Below are positions 1 to 7,623 of a stretch of 10,104 bases of DNA, one piece after another. Under the pieces are notes generated by a model. The model had not been told where the DNA came from. It saw only the letters and a list, made by a program, of their open reading frames with translations, and searched no databases. The translations under genes and the position numbers were made by a program. The stretch lies in contig LT642846.1 in assembly GCA_900128585.1 (NCBI GenBank), forward strand, positions 1-10,104, written 5' to 3'. How positions within the stretch are numbered: the stretch's first letter is position 1; the number at the start of each line of letters is the position of its first letter. The DNA comes from Stramenopiles sp. TOSAG23-3. Its lineage: Eukaryota; Sar.

Positions 1-13
1 AAGAAAGAGTCGA

Positions 14-77
<64 letters not shown>

Positions 78-166
78 AAAGAAGAACAAGAAGAAGAACA
101 GATGATGATCGAAAAGAAGAAAGAAAGAAAAAAAATAAAGAAGAAGAAAAAAGGAAAATAAAAGAG
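1..166. repeat. Polypurine block with (GAAA)17 microsatellite
   Basis: Positions 12-79 are 17 uninterrupted GAAA units. They are followed to about 166 by degenerate GAA/GAAA-rich sequence that is almost entirely purine on the + strand. It starts at the window edge, so its true length is unknown. Long purine/pyrimidine tracts can adopt triplex (H-DNA) structure and are prone to length change. No coding function is visible. Confidence 0.95.
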
Positions 167-540
167 AAATTATTTATAATTAAGGTATAATGTATTCATA
201 TAAACTTTAACTATTGATATAACATTAATTATATATATATAATACATACGAGGATAAAATACCTTAGTTATGGTAATTATGGAAAAAGAAGAAAATGATA
301 TTTTTATTTGTTTTTTTTTGCTGTTGTTGTTGTTGTTGTGTTGTAAAAAAGTCTGTCTTACCTAAAAAGTAATATAGTCTTGGATCCGAACGATCGATAG
401 ATAACAAGACGTCTATTGCTTTTCCCTTGGTATTCTTAATTATTGCCTGCTTTAATCGTTGAAGGGCAGTCCAAGCGAGCGGTTTATTTACCTTTCTTGC
501 GTTTCTGCACTTTATTGTACTGCTCGGAACTCGTTGCGCA
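167..540. other. AT-rich 5' flank of the COQ8-like gene
   Basis: This stretch holds no gene I can support. It contains an (AT)n run near 229-242, a T-rich run at 301-319 and a short (TTG)5 repeat at 324-338. Base composition becomes more balanced from about 380 to 540, which probably includes the 5' leader of the downstream gene. In the frame of that gene the last stop before the ATG is TGA at 460-462. No convincing TATA box was found close to the gene. Confidence 0.6.
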
Positions 541-2172
541 ATGGCGTCTACCCCGAGTGCGACCGACGTGACCCGCCTCATCAAAGGTGGGTCGTTGGTG
601 TACAAACATATAAAGAGGATGACGCGCCAAGACCCCCGATTTCAGTTTCTTCCGGCGGCGGAGAAGGCGGTCGTCGACTTGTATTCGAACATTGCCTCGC
701 AGATGCCGAAGGCAGAAAACCAGAGCCGCACGGAAGCCAACAAAGAGGAGGTCGTGCACGTGGACGACGCCCCGTTAACAGAGCGGAAATACGCCGCAAC
801 GGCGGAAGCGTCGGTTCCCGCAACCCCACTGTCCCGGGTGTTTGGGTTTGGCATGTTGGGTGCAAGGCTGGCCGTAGGGACAATCACCAGCGGCTCTGTA
901 AAGTCGGGGGAAAACGTGGAGGTGCTGGCGGCGGCGCTGTGTCGTATGCGGGGCGCGGCGCTCAAGTTAGGCCAAATGTTGAGCATTCAGGACGAGAACG
1001 TCCTGCCAAAGGAGCTCACGGACGCACTGGAGCGCGTGCGGGAGGGCGCCGACCGAATGCCGATGGAACAGCTGGAGGGCATTTTGGAGGAAGACCTTGG
1101 CGAGGGATGGGAAGAGAAGCGATTCGTGGAGTTCGACACGGTCCCCATTGCCGCGGCATCGTTGGGGCAAGTCCACTACGGGCGCATCAAAATCCCCGTC
1201 GTGGACGTCACAGAGTATGGGAGGCAAGAGAAGGAAGTAGAGAAAAACGTAGCGGTAAAGATTCAGTACCCCGGAGTAGCCACCAGCATAGACAGCGATG
1301 TAAAGAATTTAATGACCATTGTAAGGCTGACGAATGTCGTCCCGAAAGGCCTTTACATAGACAGGGCGATGGACGTCGCCCGAAAGGAGTTGAAACTAGA
1401 GTGCGACTACGAGAACGAGGCCAAGGCGCAGGAGCACTACCGGGGCCTCCTGCGAACGGACCGGGTCTTGAGCCATGGGGTCGAAACGGAGGGGGGCGTA
1501 AAGTTTTCGGTGCCGGCGCTGTACCCAGAACTTTGCTCGAAACGGGTGTTGACCACGGAGTACGTCCCCGGGGTGCCATTGGACCAAGTCGCCGCAATGA
1601 ACAAGGCGACCCGGGACGGGGTTGGCATTGCCATGCTCCGCCTGACGTTGACGGAGCTTTTCCAGTGGAACTACATGCAGACGGACCCGAACTGGTCCAA
1701 CTTCCTGTTTGCCGAAGAGACGAACACGTGCCACTTGATAGATTTTGGCGCTGCCCGCTCCTTTGACAAGGCGTTCGTCGACCAGTACTTGAGAATGGTC
1801 TGGGGGGCGGCGGACAGGGACGAGGGGAAATTTTTGGACGCATCGGTGAAGGCGGGGTTTTTGAACGGGAAAGAGTCGGACGAAATGATAGCTGCGCACA
1901 TAGCGGCGGGGATGGTCGTCGGCGAACCATTTCGGGAACAGCCCGGGAACGTTGCGTTCCAGTTTGGGCAGAAGGAAGACGCCCTAACGTCCAGGGTGAC
2001 AGGGGAGTTGCCGACCATAGGCCGGGATCGTCTTCAGCCGCCACCCACAGAAACGTACTCGCTTCATCGAAAACTCTCGGGTGCATTTTTGGCCGCCATC
2101 AAATTGCGGTCCAGCATTCATTGCAGGGACATGCTCATGGAAATTATTGACGGGTACGAGTTTGATGAGTAA
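541..2172 (+). CDS. COQ8: COQ8/ADCK3-type atypical kinase (ABC1/UbiB family)
   Basis: This 543-residue protein belongs to the UbiB/ABC1 family of atypical protein-kinase-like ATPases. COQ8 members sit at the inner mitochondrial membrane and support assembly of the ubiquinone (coenzyme Q) biosynthetic complex. Family hallmarks are visible in order: a hydrophobic glycine-rich helix (about 98-115), the KxGQ motif K142-L-G-Q145, the alanine-rich loop A204-A-A-S207 that replaces the kinase P-loop, the lysine K240 in VAVK, the ExD motif E287-C-D289, the catalytic loop T381-DPNWSN387 and the metal-binding D401-F-G403. The catalytic-loop spelling is that of mitochondrial COQ8 rather than bacterial UbiB or plastid ABC1K. 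The ATG at 541 is the first Met after an in-frame TGA at 460, and its context (G at -3, G at +4) is good. The N-terminus has basic residues (R12, K15, K22, K25, R26) but no textbook presequence. About 15-20 extra residues lie between the A-rich loop and K240. The gene looks more GC-rich than its neighbours. Stop is TAA. Confidence 0.93.
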   Translation: MASTPSATDVTRLIKGGSLVYKHIKRMTRQDPRFQFLPAAEKAVVDLYSNIASQMPKAENQSRTEANKEEVVHVDDAPLTERKYAATAEASVPATPLSRVFGFGMLGARLAVGTITSGSVKSGENVEVLAAALCRMRGAALKLGQMLSIQDENVLPKELTDALERVREGADRMPMEQLEGILEEDLGEGWEEKRFVEFDTVPIAAASLGQVHYGRIKIPVVDVTEYGRQEKEVEKNVAVKIQYPGVATSIDSDVKNLMTIVRLTNVVPKGLYIDRAMDVARKELKLECDYENEAKAQEHYRGLLRTDRVLSHGVETEGGVKFSVPALYPELCSKRVLTTEYVPGVPLDQVAAMNKATRDGVGIAMLRLTLTELFQWNYMQTDPNWSNFLFAEETNTCHLIDFGAARSFDKAFVDQYLRMVWGAADRDEGKFLDASVKAGFLNGKESDEMIAAHIAAGMVVGEPFREQPGNVAFQFGQKEDALTSRVTGELPTIGRDRLQPPPTETYSLHRKLSGAFLAAIKLRSSIHCRDMLMEIIDGYEFDE

Positions 2173-2314
2173 CATTACGTACGTACGTTGGGTGTGATTC
2201 AAGCGGAGCGGACACAGGGTATTTTTTGCTCTCCTAGTATTATACTTTTTAGTTTTTTATTGCATACTTGTGAATATTATCGAAGAAAGAGAACAAACAA
2301 AATCAAAGAAGGGG

Positions 2315-2320
2315 AATAAA
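2315..2320 (+). terminator. Candidate polyadenylation hexamer AATAAA
   Basis: A canonical AATAAA lies 143 nt after the kinase stop codon. A second copy is at 2435-2440. In such AT-rich DNA the hexamer is expected often by chance, so this is only a candidate 3'-end signal. Confidence 0.25.
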
Positions 2321-2552
2321 ATAATTTTAAAAAATGGTCCGTTACTTTTATTATATATAACAACAACGCGTAGGCATCATAATAATAATCCAATTAAATT
2401 AAATATAAAAAACAGTACTAACTATTTGTAATATAATAAAATGTACCACCACCACCAACCGGGGCACACACTTTTCATCTACTAGCTATACTCTAATTAC
2501 ACCCGCCGATTCTATTTATTTTATTATGTCCTGGATGATATTTACCAATGCC

Positions 2553-2559
2553 TATAAAA
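2553..2559 (+). promoter_or_regulatory. Candidate TATA box of the LRR gene
   Basis: TATAAAA lies 133 nt before the LRR ATG, and a CCAAT pentamer (2545-2549) sits immediately upstream. A start site about 25-30 nt downstream would give a leader of roughly 105-115 nt that includes the upstream ORF at 2662. The AT-rich background makes chance occurrence quite possible. Confidence 0.3.
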
Positions 2560-2661
2560 TAAGGAGTATATAGATTCATTCGTGTATAATTTTATATCCC
2601 AACAGAATATATCTCACAGCCAGGAATCTTCTTCAGGAAACGGTCCTCTTTCCTAGCATAG

Positions 2662-2688
2662 ATGGAACATTACTGCTTGAACGCATGA
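2662..2688 (+). promoter_or_regulatory. Upstream ORF, 8 codons plus stop, before the LRR gene
   Basis: ATG at 2662 opens a frame of eight codons (MEHYCLNA) that stops at TGA 2686-2688. It is in the same frame as the LRR gene and ends exactly one codon (CAG) before that gene's ATG. Its ATG has T at -3 and G at +4, so initiation would be moderate. The TGA overlaps a further out-of-frame ATG (2685) whose short frame runs to 2756. If transcribed, this leader would make main-ORF translation depend on leaky scanning or reinitiation. Confidence 0.35.
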
Positions 2689-2691
2689 CAG

Positions 2692-3963
2692 ATGCAACAC
2701 AATGCGATAACCCCGCGACGTCGGCGGAGAGTCCGTGCGATTATGGAAGGGGATGAGACACGTCGAAAGACGAGGCGACATTCTCGGGTCCAATGCCTGA
2801 AATACTTTAATGAAGCTTTGGCAGAGATCAAAGACGGGGGTAGTTATATAGAAGAGCTAGATATTGCGGGGTGCGGGGTGCTAACCCCTTCGGACCTGGA
2901 GGTGTTGGGGGGAAAATTGATCGAATACAAGTCCGTACATAATATAGTATTGCTAGATCTATCCTTCAATAACATCGCTCCCGCTGGGGCAAGAGTCATT
3001 GCAAATATTTTGGAGGGGGGACACGGATTTCGCCCCGAGGCATTGACGCTGTGGGGGAATGCCATCGGCGATGAGGGTGCACTCTGCTTGTCGCACGCAT
3101 TGAGCACTAACATATGCCTTGAAAAGCTCAACATCGCAGAAAATGGAATTAGCAATGACGGGGCAACCTACATGGCCGACATGTTAGAGTTCAATGACAC
3201 GGTAAAGGAATTGGTCATGTTTGGTAATCAAATTTCATCTATCGGGGCGAGTGCACTTTGCTCTGTCTTAGAAAATACAAATTGTTCGCTGGTTGTACTA
3301 GACATTCGATTCAATTTAATAGAATCCGAAGTAGTGTCCCAACGGCTTGTCCGTTTAGTGGAAAAACGAACTCAACAAATGCAGAGTATATCGTTCATAG
3401 TAAAGTCCAGTTTTCAAGCGGATGCAAAAGCGTTCCGAAACTACCTCGATAATATTGGTGCGATCACGGAAATGACCGAGGAAAGAGAACGTCGCAAGCA
3501 ATCAGCTAAGAAGCAGTTGGCAAAAGCACGCAGGAAAAGAAAAAAGTACATAGAAGACTACATTGTGGCGCACAGACCAACTTGGATCAAACTTTGGAAA
3601 CATTCACGGGCACGAAACAAAATCCCAAAGCCAATGGCGCGATTTTTTAAACGTCATGGTCTGGGGAAACACCTGGCAAGAAACATTTTAGGCATGCCCA
3701 AGAAAACGAAGAAGTACTGGGAAAACAATTCTTCAGACGAAGAGGACAATTGCAATTTTGAAGCGGAGAGGCAGACGGTAGAGTACAAACAAGGCTGTTA
3801 CAAGCACGATCCCGATGCTGTCCTTGACTTGAGCCAGCGGAATGATGATGATCAGCGGTCTACCGGGAACTGGGCGAGTTCTATACTGAATAAAATTCAT
3901 GATCGAGTCAAGAAATTCAAGAACAAAAAAATGAAATATCTCCTGAAAACCATGTCCCCGTAA
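2692..3963 (+). CDS. RNI-type leucine-rich repeat protein with basic C-terminus
   Basis: This 423-residue protein has no recognised specific function. After an Arg-rich N-terminus (8-31), residues about 53-225 hold six leucine-rich repeats of the ribonuclease-inhibitor (RNI/NLRC3-like) type, starting near I53, I85, P115, L143, V171 and L200. They show the LxLxxN and GAxxLxxxL pattern, for example LDLSFNNI at 88-95 and LNIAENGI at 146-153. Such arcs usually mediate protein-protein contacts. The C-terminal half has no family I recognise: a charged, probably coiled-coil helix (about 260-292), a Lys/Arg-rich tract to about 341, an acidic patch (S347-D352) and a basic amphipathic tail (400-420). 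No signal peptide or membrane span is seen, so a nuclear or cytoskeletal location is plausible but inferred. ATG 2692 is the first Met after an in-frame TGA (2686) but has weak context. Met18 at 2743 (A at -3, G at +4) has a better context and may be the used start. Stop is TAA. Confidence 0.85.
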   Translation: MQHNAITPRRRRRVRAIMEGDETRRKTRRHSRVQCLKYFNEALAEIKDGGSYIEELDIAGCGVLTPSDLEVLGGKLIEYKSVHNIVLLDLSFNNIAPAGARVIANILEGGHGFRPEALTLWGNAIGDEGALCLSHALSTNICLEKLNIAENGISNDGATYMADMLEFNDTVKELVMFGNQISSIGASALCSVLENTNCSLVVLDIRFNLIESEVVSQRLVRLVEKRTQQMQSISFIVKSSFQADAKAFRNYLDNIGAITEMTEERERRKQSAKKQLAKARRKRKKYIEDYIVAHRPTWIKLWKHSRARNKIPKPMARFFKRHGLGKHLARNILGMPKKTKKYWENNSSDEEDNCNFEAERQTVEYKQGCYKHDPDAVLDLSQRNDDDQRSTGNWASSILNKIHDRVKKFKNKKMKYLLKTMSP

Positions 3964-4498
3964 CTACAGAGTTGTATTGGCAGGCAAAAACATTATTCAT
4001 AAATGCGCAGATTATTAGATAATCCTAGATATAGATTAACTTCTTTTCTTATATTATTTTTTCTGTACGTTATTAAAAAATATATTGTGTCATATTATTA
4101 ATGAACGAGATTTAAACCATCAGTAATTAAGGTAAACTATACGAGCCTTTGGCATACAATATATTTATCAATGAGTTTACTAAATAACAGTATTCCCTCA
4201 TAGAATCGCAACCCCTTAAATATATATTTAACTATTTGTACAAAACTCGGACGACGAAGGGATAGAGGACAACGTGTGTTGTAATAAAATTCCATATTCT
4301 CTATATTGTTCGAGAAAGATCGCCTGATGAAATATGAACGAAATCACTTGAACATGTATACCATTTGAGTCCTTCGTTCTCTTTTTCAAAACATTTACAA
4401 CTAAATGCTTGTGCATATTTTCAAGAACAACCAGATCAAACACACCATCATTTGTGTCTACTTGTGAGTTGGAAGGGCAGGACCCATTATACATATAG
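3964..4498. other. AT-rich spacer between LRR and EF-hand/FERM genes
   Basis: The first 260 bases are very AT-rich with nothing recognisable. From about 4230 to 4498 base composition is more balanced. The sequence there includes TGTAA/AATAAA at 4280-4288 and a minus-strand open frame (4494 down to 4228, 88 codons) with no family resemblance that I can see. On the + strand the frame of the downstream gene is open from 4352 to 4495 but has no ATG. This stretch is probably the downstream gene's 5' leader and promoter. Confidence 0.5.
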
Positions 4499-7400
4499 AT
4501 GGCAGCCGCGACTGTACCGGGGGACATCAAGGCCTTGTTCACTCGCAACGAATACAATAGATTACTTGCAGTCTTTTCCAAAGCAGATAAGAATAGGGAC
4601 GGCGTTTTAAACCACGATGAAACCAAGGCTCTATTTCAGGAACTTGACAACTTCCAGGTCGAAGCGGACCAGATAGAAAACATTCTGCACGGGATGGATC
4701 AGGATGGAGATGGACAGGTCAGTTTCGAAGAATTTTTGCTCATGGTTGCCGCTGTCGCATACAAATTAGATGCCAAGCTCTCGTCGATATTTAACGCATA
4801 CGTACATTACAACGCGACGAGCAACGGCGCAGCCGATGCAAAGAAAGGAAGGCGCATGTCCATGGAATCAAAACGACGGTATTTTGCGAATCGGGCAAAG
4901 AAAGCAGGACAAACAAGGACGTCATTGCTTATTGAAAACCATAAGATCAACAACATTAAAGTAATTGGCAACATTCGTCCGTCGTCACCACGGTTCCAGC
5001 ACATAAACAGGGTCCGAACGCCTCAAAGCGAAGAAGGGGAGTACAATTCGCAGGTGTGCTCGGACATTGACATATACTTTCTCGACGGTGCCAAAGAGAA
5101 ATTTAAAATTACCATCCACTCTACCATAAAGCACCTGTGTGTACAAATAAAATGCCGTCTTTTGCTACAGAACGATTCCGAATTTTCACTGTTCCATTAT
5201 CGAAACAATGGTATCAAAAAATGGTTTTTCGACGAGACGGCAAATATAATGACTATCGTCGATCGGTTCCAAGCAGGGAAAGAAGACCGCTTGGTATTTA
5301 GAAGAAATTTGTATGTACCCTGGAGCCAATTTGAAATGGAGGCGAAAACCAGTGCGTCCGCCCATCGCCTGCAGTATGCAGAAATACTCCATAGAATTCT
5401 TGCCGATGCCTACCGTCCCCACGTTGGGCGAAGTATAGAACTGGCAGCGCTGTTGTTAATGGGCGACCTGGGATCGTACGACATTTTTCAGTCCGTTGAT
5501 TTGGTCGATCATTTGCAAAATTACGTGCCAGACCGACTCTTGGAATTGTATAAATGCGACAAAGAGTCGCTGGCGGATCGTATTTTAGAGGAGTTCAAGA
5601 GCATCTGCGCCCCCGAGGCTGTCCCGTTCGTTGACGACCCTTCAGAATCCCTAGAGTCCTCCCCGCTAGAAGCGCGTGTTCAAAAAGTATTCAATGACAT
5701 TATTGGGGAAGTATACGCAGTTCCGTATGAACAATTAGACCTTTCCCAGATAAAAGTAGTCAATTTACTAATTAAAAACATGTCCGGCGTGATTGTCGAC
5801 GAAAAGCGGTGTGAAGGAATTATGGACGAATGCGGTGCCACGGAAGCGGTGATTTTCGCCATACATGGGATGAAGGCATTGCATGCCTCCCGGTCCCAGG
5901 GCAATGCGAACGTTGGCGCTGTATGGAAAGGAAAGAGCACTGCCCACAAAACGCTTTGGGCGTGGTTTTGCCAAGTGGAATCAGAAATGAAACGCCAAGG
6001 GGTTCTGTTTGATTGGGACTTGGAGGACGATCCCCATAGCGAGCAGAATATTTGTTGTGGGCTTCACATGGATCCCTGCCTTTTGGTTGACACCCCGGGT
6101 GAAGTATGGGCGCAAAAGCAGCTTTTACGGCAATGCAGCATGTGGTTTCAAGAAATGTACTGCAGTATATTCTTTGACGTGAAATACTTGCGGATGGATC
6201 GAAGCGAGGTAGGAGAAGACATGGACTTACAAATTGAGAGCATGAAAAATACTTCGGTCGGGTTGGGGCATTGTGGGATACACCAGCTTGAAGAAATTGT
6301 CGACATGGACGGTAGGTCTCATACGGAAATTACGACCATTCGCTACGAACAGCTCACAAAATGGGGCACAATGGGGGATGTATTTGTCATGTGGCTGCAG
6401 GATAATGTTTACTTCTTTTACGATCACCAGTGTGCACACTTGATCGAAATATTGCTTCATGCTTACGTGGATGAATTCATGTCCCAAACTGACGAGTCCT
6501 CCATCAAAACTTCCCCGTCTCGCATCTGGCAAGAAACCGATTTGAGGCAATTGTTTGAAAAATTTGACCTTGATAAATCAGGAGTTTTGGAACAGAACGA
6601 AATTCAGAACTTGCTGGTTACTCTTGGGAAGCCCATCTCTGGTAGCAAGTTGCTGGATGTCATGAAAGCAATGGACACATCGGGCGCAAAAACAATTGGA
6701 TACGAGCAGTTCAAGGAGTGGTGGACATCTGCAGAGGGAAACACAGTCGAAAATAGAAAACACGCCGTCAGCGAGGGATTGGAACAGTCATTGAATGAAT
6801 CTCTAGTTGCCGGCAACGCAGCGACACGGTCCAGGGGCCGAACGGTGGATGCGCTAAACGTGGATCCCAGGCGGCGTCCCAATTACCGGGCGGCAGCAAG
6901 CGCCCCCCCCACTGTTGCTGAGACAGGAGAAAGCAACGATAGCAGCTCAAGCTCAGGCAGTGAGAGCAGCAGTTCAGCTTCGGATAGTGAAAGCAGCAGT
7001 TCCGAAAATAGCAGCAGTTCCGATTCGGAAGAGGGCTTGGAAACCCGGCCACAACTATCCCCTGGGCGTAATCCAGACATCAACGCAGAAGACACCAACA
7101 GCGACTCGGGAAATGACAGCAGCAGTTCAGAGTCAATCGAGATTCGTTCCCCTACGCCGACAACAAAGGTTCCGCGATCTCTAAAACGTTTTGAGAATAA
7201 CGTTGCTCAGAAAACTAGAGCAGCGCCCCGCCCCTCACTTAAAACTCGTGCAGCTCACAAACGAATTAAAAACACGAATGCAACTGATTCTAAACCAGTG
7301 CCCCAATTGAAAAGCGCTGACGTTCGGAAGCGAAAACCGAACCCTTCTCAAACTGAAAAGAACGCCGTCCTGAATGAGGAAACGTCTTTGTTGTCGGACA

Positions 7401-7555
7401 AATTTTCCGAAGGACTAGAGAGGATGGAAATTATTCATAGCTCGCTCGATCTGCAGGCCATGGAAGACGACGAGAGAGAGGCAAATAATAATAAAAAGAA
7501 ACCTTTCGACCTCTTCGGGTTCTTGACATTTGGTTGTTGCGCTAGCGAGAGGTGA
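4499..7555 (+). CDS. EF-hand/FERM/EF-hand protein, probable Ca2+-regulated membrane-cytoskeleton adaptor
   Basis: This 1018-residue protein has a modular layout. Two canonical EF-hand loops lie at D30-E41 and D67-E78. A FERM-like module follows. The F1 ubiquitin-like lobe spans about 187-268. F2 spans about 269-375, with LVFRRNLYVP and a helix ending in LAALLLMGDLGSYD that matches the talin/MyTH4-FERM pattern. The F3 PH/PTB-like lobe spans about 552-660, with VGLGHCGIHQL and YEQLTKWGT. F2 and F3 are separated by roughly 135-150 residues I cannot assign. A third EF-hand at D690-E701 is canonical; a fourth at 726-737 is degenerate (no Gly at position 6, Gln at position 12). The tail holds a Ser/Asp/Glu stretch (812-846, again 867-880) typical of CK2 substrates, a Lys/Arg-rich region (892-946), and an end with K999-K1001 followed by hydrophobic residues and C1013-C1014, a possible palmitoylation site. 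FERM modules bind phosphoinositides and membrane-protein tails; calcium control here is inferred. An in-frame TAG directly precedes the ATG, fixing the start. Stop is TGA. Confidence 0.87.
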   Translation: MAAATVPGDIKALFTRNEYNRLLAVFSKADKNRDGVLNHDETKALFQELDNFQVEADQIENILHGMDQDGDGQVSFEEFLLMVAAVAYKLDAKLSSIFNAYVHYNATSNGAADAKKGRRMSMESKRRYFANRAKKAGQTRTSLLIENHKINNIKVIGNIRPSSPRFQHINRVRTPQSEEGEYNSQVCSDIDIYFLDGAKEKFKITIHSTIKHLCVQIKCRLLLQNDSEFSLFHYRNNGIKKWFFDETANIMTIVDRFQAGKEDRLVFRRNLYVPWSQFEMEAKTSASAHRLQYAEILHRILADAYRPHVGRSIELAALLLMGDLGSYDIFQSVDLVDHLQNYVPDRLLELYKCDKESLADRILEEFKSICAPEAVPFVDDPSESLESSPLEARVQKVFNDIIGEVYAVPYEQLDLSQIKVVNLLIKNMSGVIVDEKRCEGIMDECGATEAVIFAIHGMKALHASRSQGNANVGAVWKGKSTAHKTLWAWFCQVESEMKRQGVLFDWDLEDDPHSEQNICCGLHMDPCLLVDTPGEVWAQKQLLRQCSMWFQEMYCSIFFDVKYLRMDRSEVGEDMDLQIESMKNTSVGLGHCGIHQLEEIVDMDGRSHTEITTIRYEQLTKWGTMGDVFVMWLQDNVYFFYDHQCAHLIEILLHAYVDEFMSQTDESSIKTSPSRIWQETDLRQLFEKFDLDKSGVLEQNEIQNLLVTLGKPISGSKLLDVMKAMDTSGAKTIGYEQFKEWWTSAEGNTVENRKHAVSEGLEQSLNESLVAGNAATRSRGRTVDALNVDPRRRPNYRAAASAPPTVAETGESNDSSSSSGSESSSSASDSESSSSENSSSSDSEEGLETRPQLSPGRNPDINAEDTNSDSGNDSSSSESIEIRSPTPTTKVPRSLKRFENNVAQKTRAAPRPSLKTRAAHKRIKNTNATDSKPVPQLKSADVRKRKPNPSQTEKNAVLNEETSLLSDKFSEGLERMEIIHSSLDLQAMEDDEREANNNKKKPFDLFGFLTFGCCASER
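6941..7033 (+). repeat. Ser-codon repeat encoding an acidic Ser-rich stretch
   Basis: Within the EF-hand/FERM gene, a loosely repeated unit built on AGCAGCAGTTC occurs about four times, with a shorter echo near 7118-7130. It encodes runs of serine broken by Asp/Glu (residues 815-845). The mix of AGC, AGT, TCA and TCC codons suggests an old expanded repeat, or selection for the protein sequence, rather than a fresh slippage tract. Confidence 0.7.
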
Positions 7556-7583
7556 AAAAACAAGCTGCTTGTTGTATATTTGA

Positions 7584-7623
7584 CACACAATCATCATCAT
7601 ACGATATTATATGATGCTGTGTG
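7584..7623 (+). other. Imperfect hairpin in the 3' flank of the EF-hand/FERM gene
   Basis: CACACA (7584-7589) can pair with TGTGTG (7618-7623), and CATCATA (7595-7601) with TATGATG (7610-7616). The loop is 8 nt. The stem is 13 bp with an unpaired 5-nt bulge on the left arm and one C on the right. It begins 29 nt after the stop codon. It could shape the mRNA 3' end, or be a by-product of simple-repeat sequence. Confidence 0.35.

Larger units (their letters stand above)
2173..2691. other. AT-rich spacer between COQ8-like and LRR genes
   Basis: This spacer contains the 3' flank of the kinase gene and the promoter and leader of the LRR gene. It holds an (ACGT)3 palindromic run at 2177-2188, AATAAA hexamers at 2315-2320 and 2435-2440, a TGTAA at 2428-2432, an (ACC)4 run at 2445-2456, a TATA-like site at 2553 and a small upstream ORF at 2662. 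No protein-coding gene of ordinary size and no tRNA-like structure was seen. Confidence 0.6.

Noticed and set aside
1-166. Telomeric or CRISPR-like repeat array
   Set aside because: The units are simple GAAA/GAA without spacers and do not resemble known telomere repeats; it is a microsatellite.
264-605. 113-codon minus-strand open frame in the first spacer
   Set aside because: It runs through the TTG repeat (poly-Gln) and T-runs (poly-Phe) and overlaps the kinase start; it has no recognisable domain.
459-1766. 435-codon + strand open frame overlapping the COQ8-like gene
   Set aside because: It has no ATG at its beginning, its translation is Arg/Gly-rich without domains, and it overlaps in another frame a gene with every COQ8 motif. 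Long shadow frames are expected in this GC-richer gene.
1208-2086. 292-codon minus-strand open frame inside the COQ8-like gene
   Set aside because: It is antisense to conserved kinase motifs and its composition (Pro/Ser/Arg-rich) is the usual shadow of a GC-rich gene.
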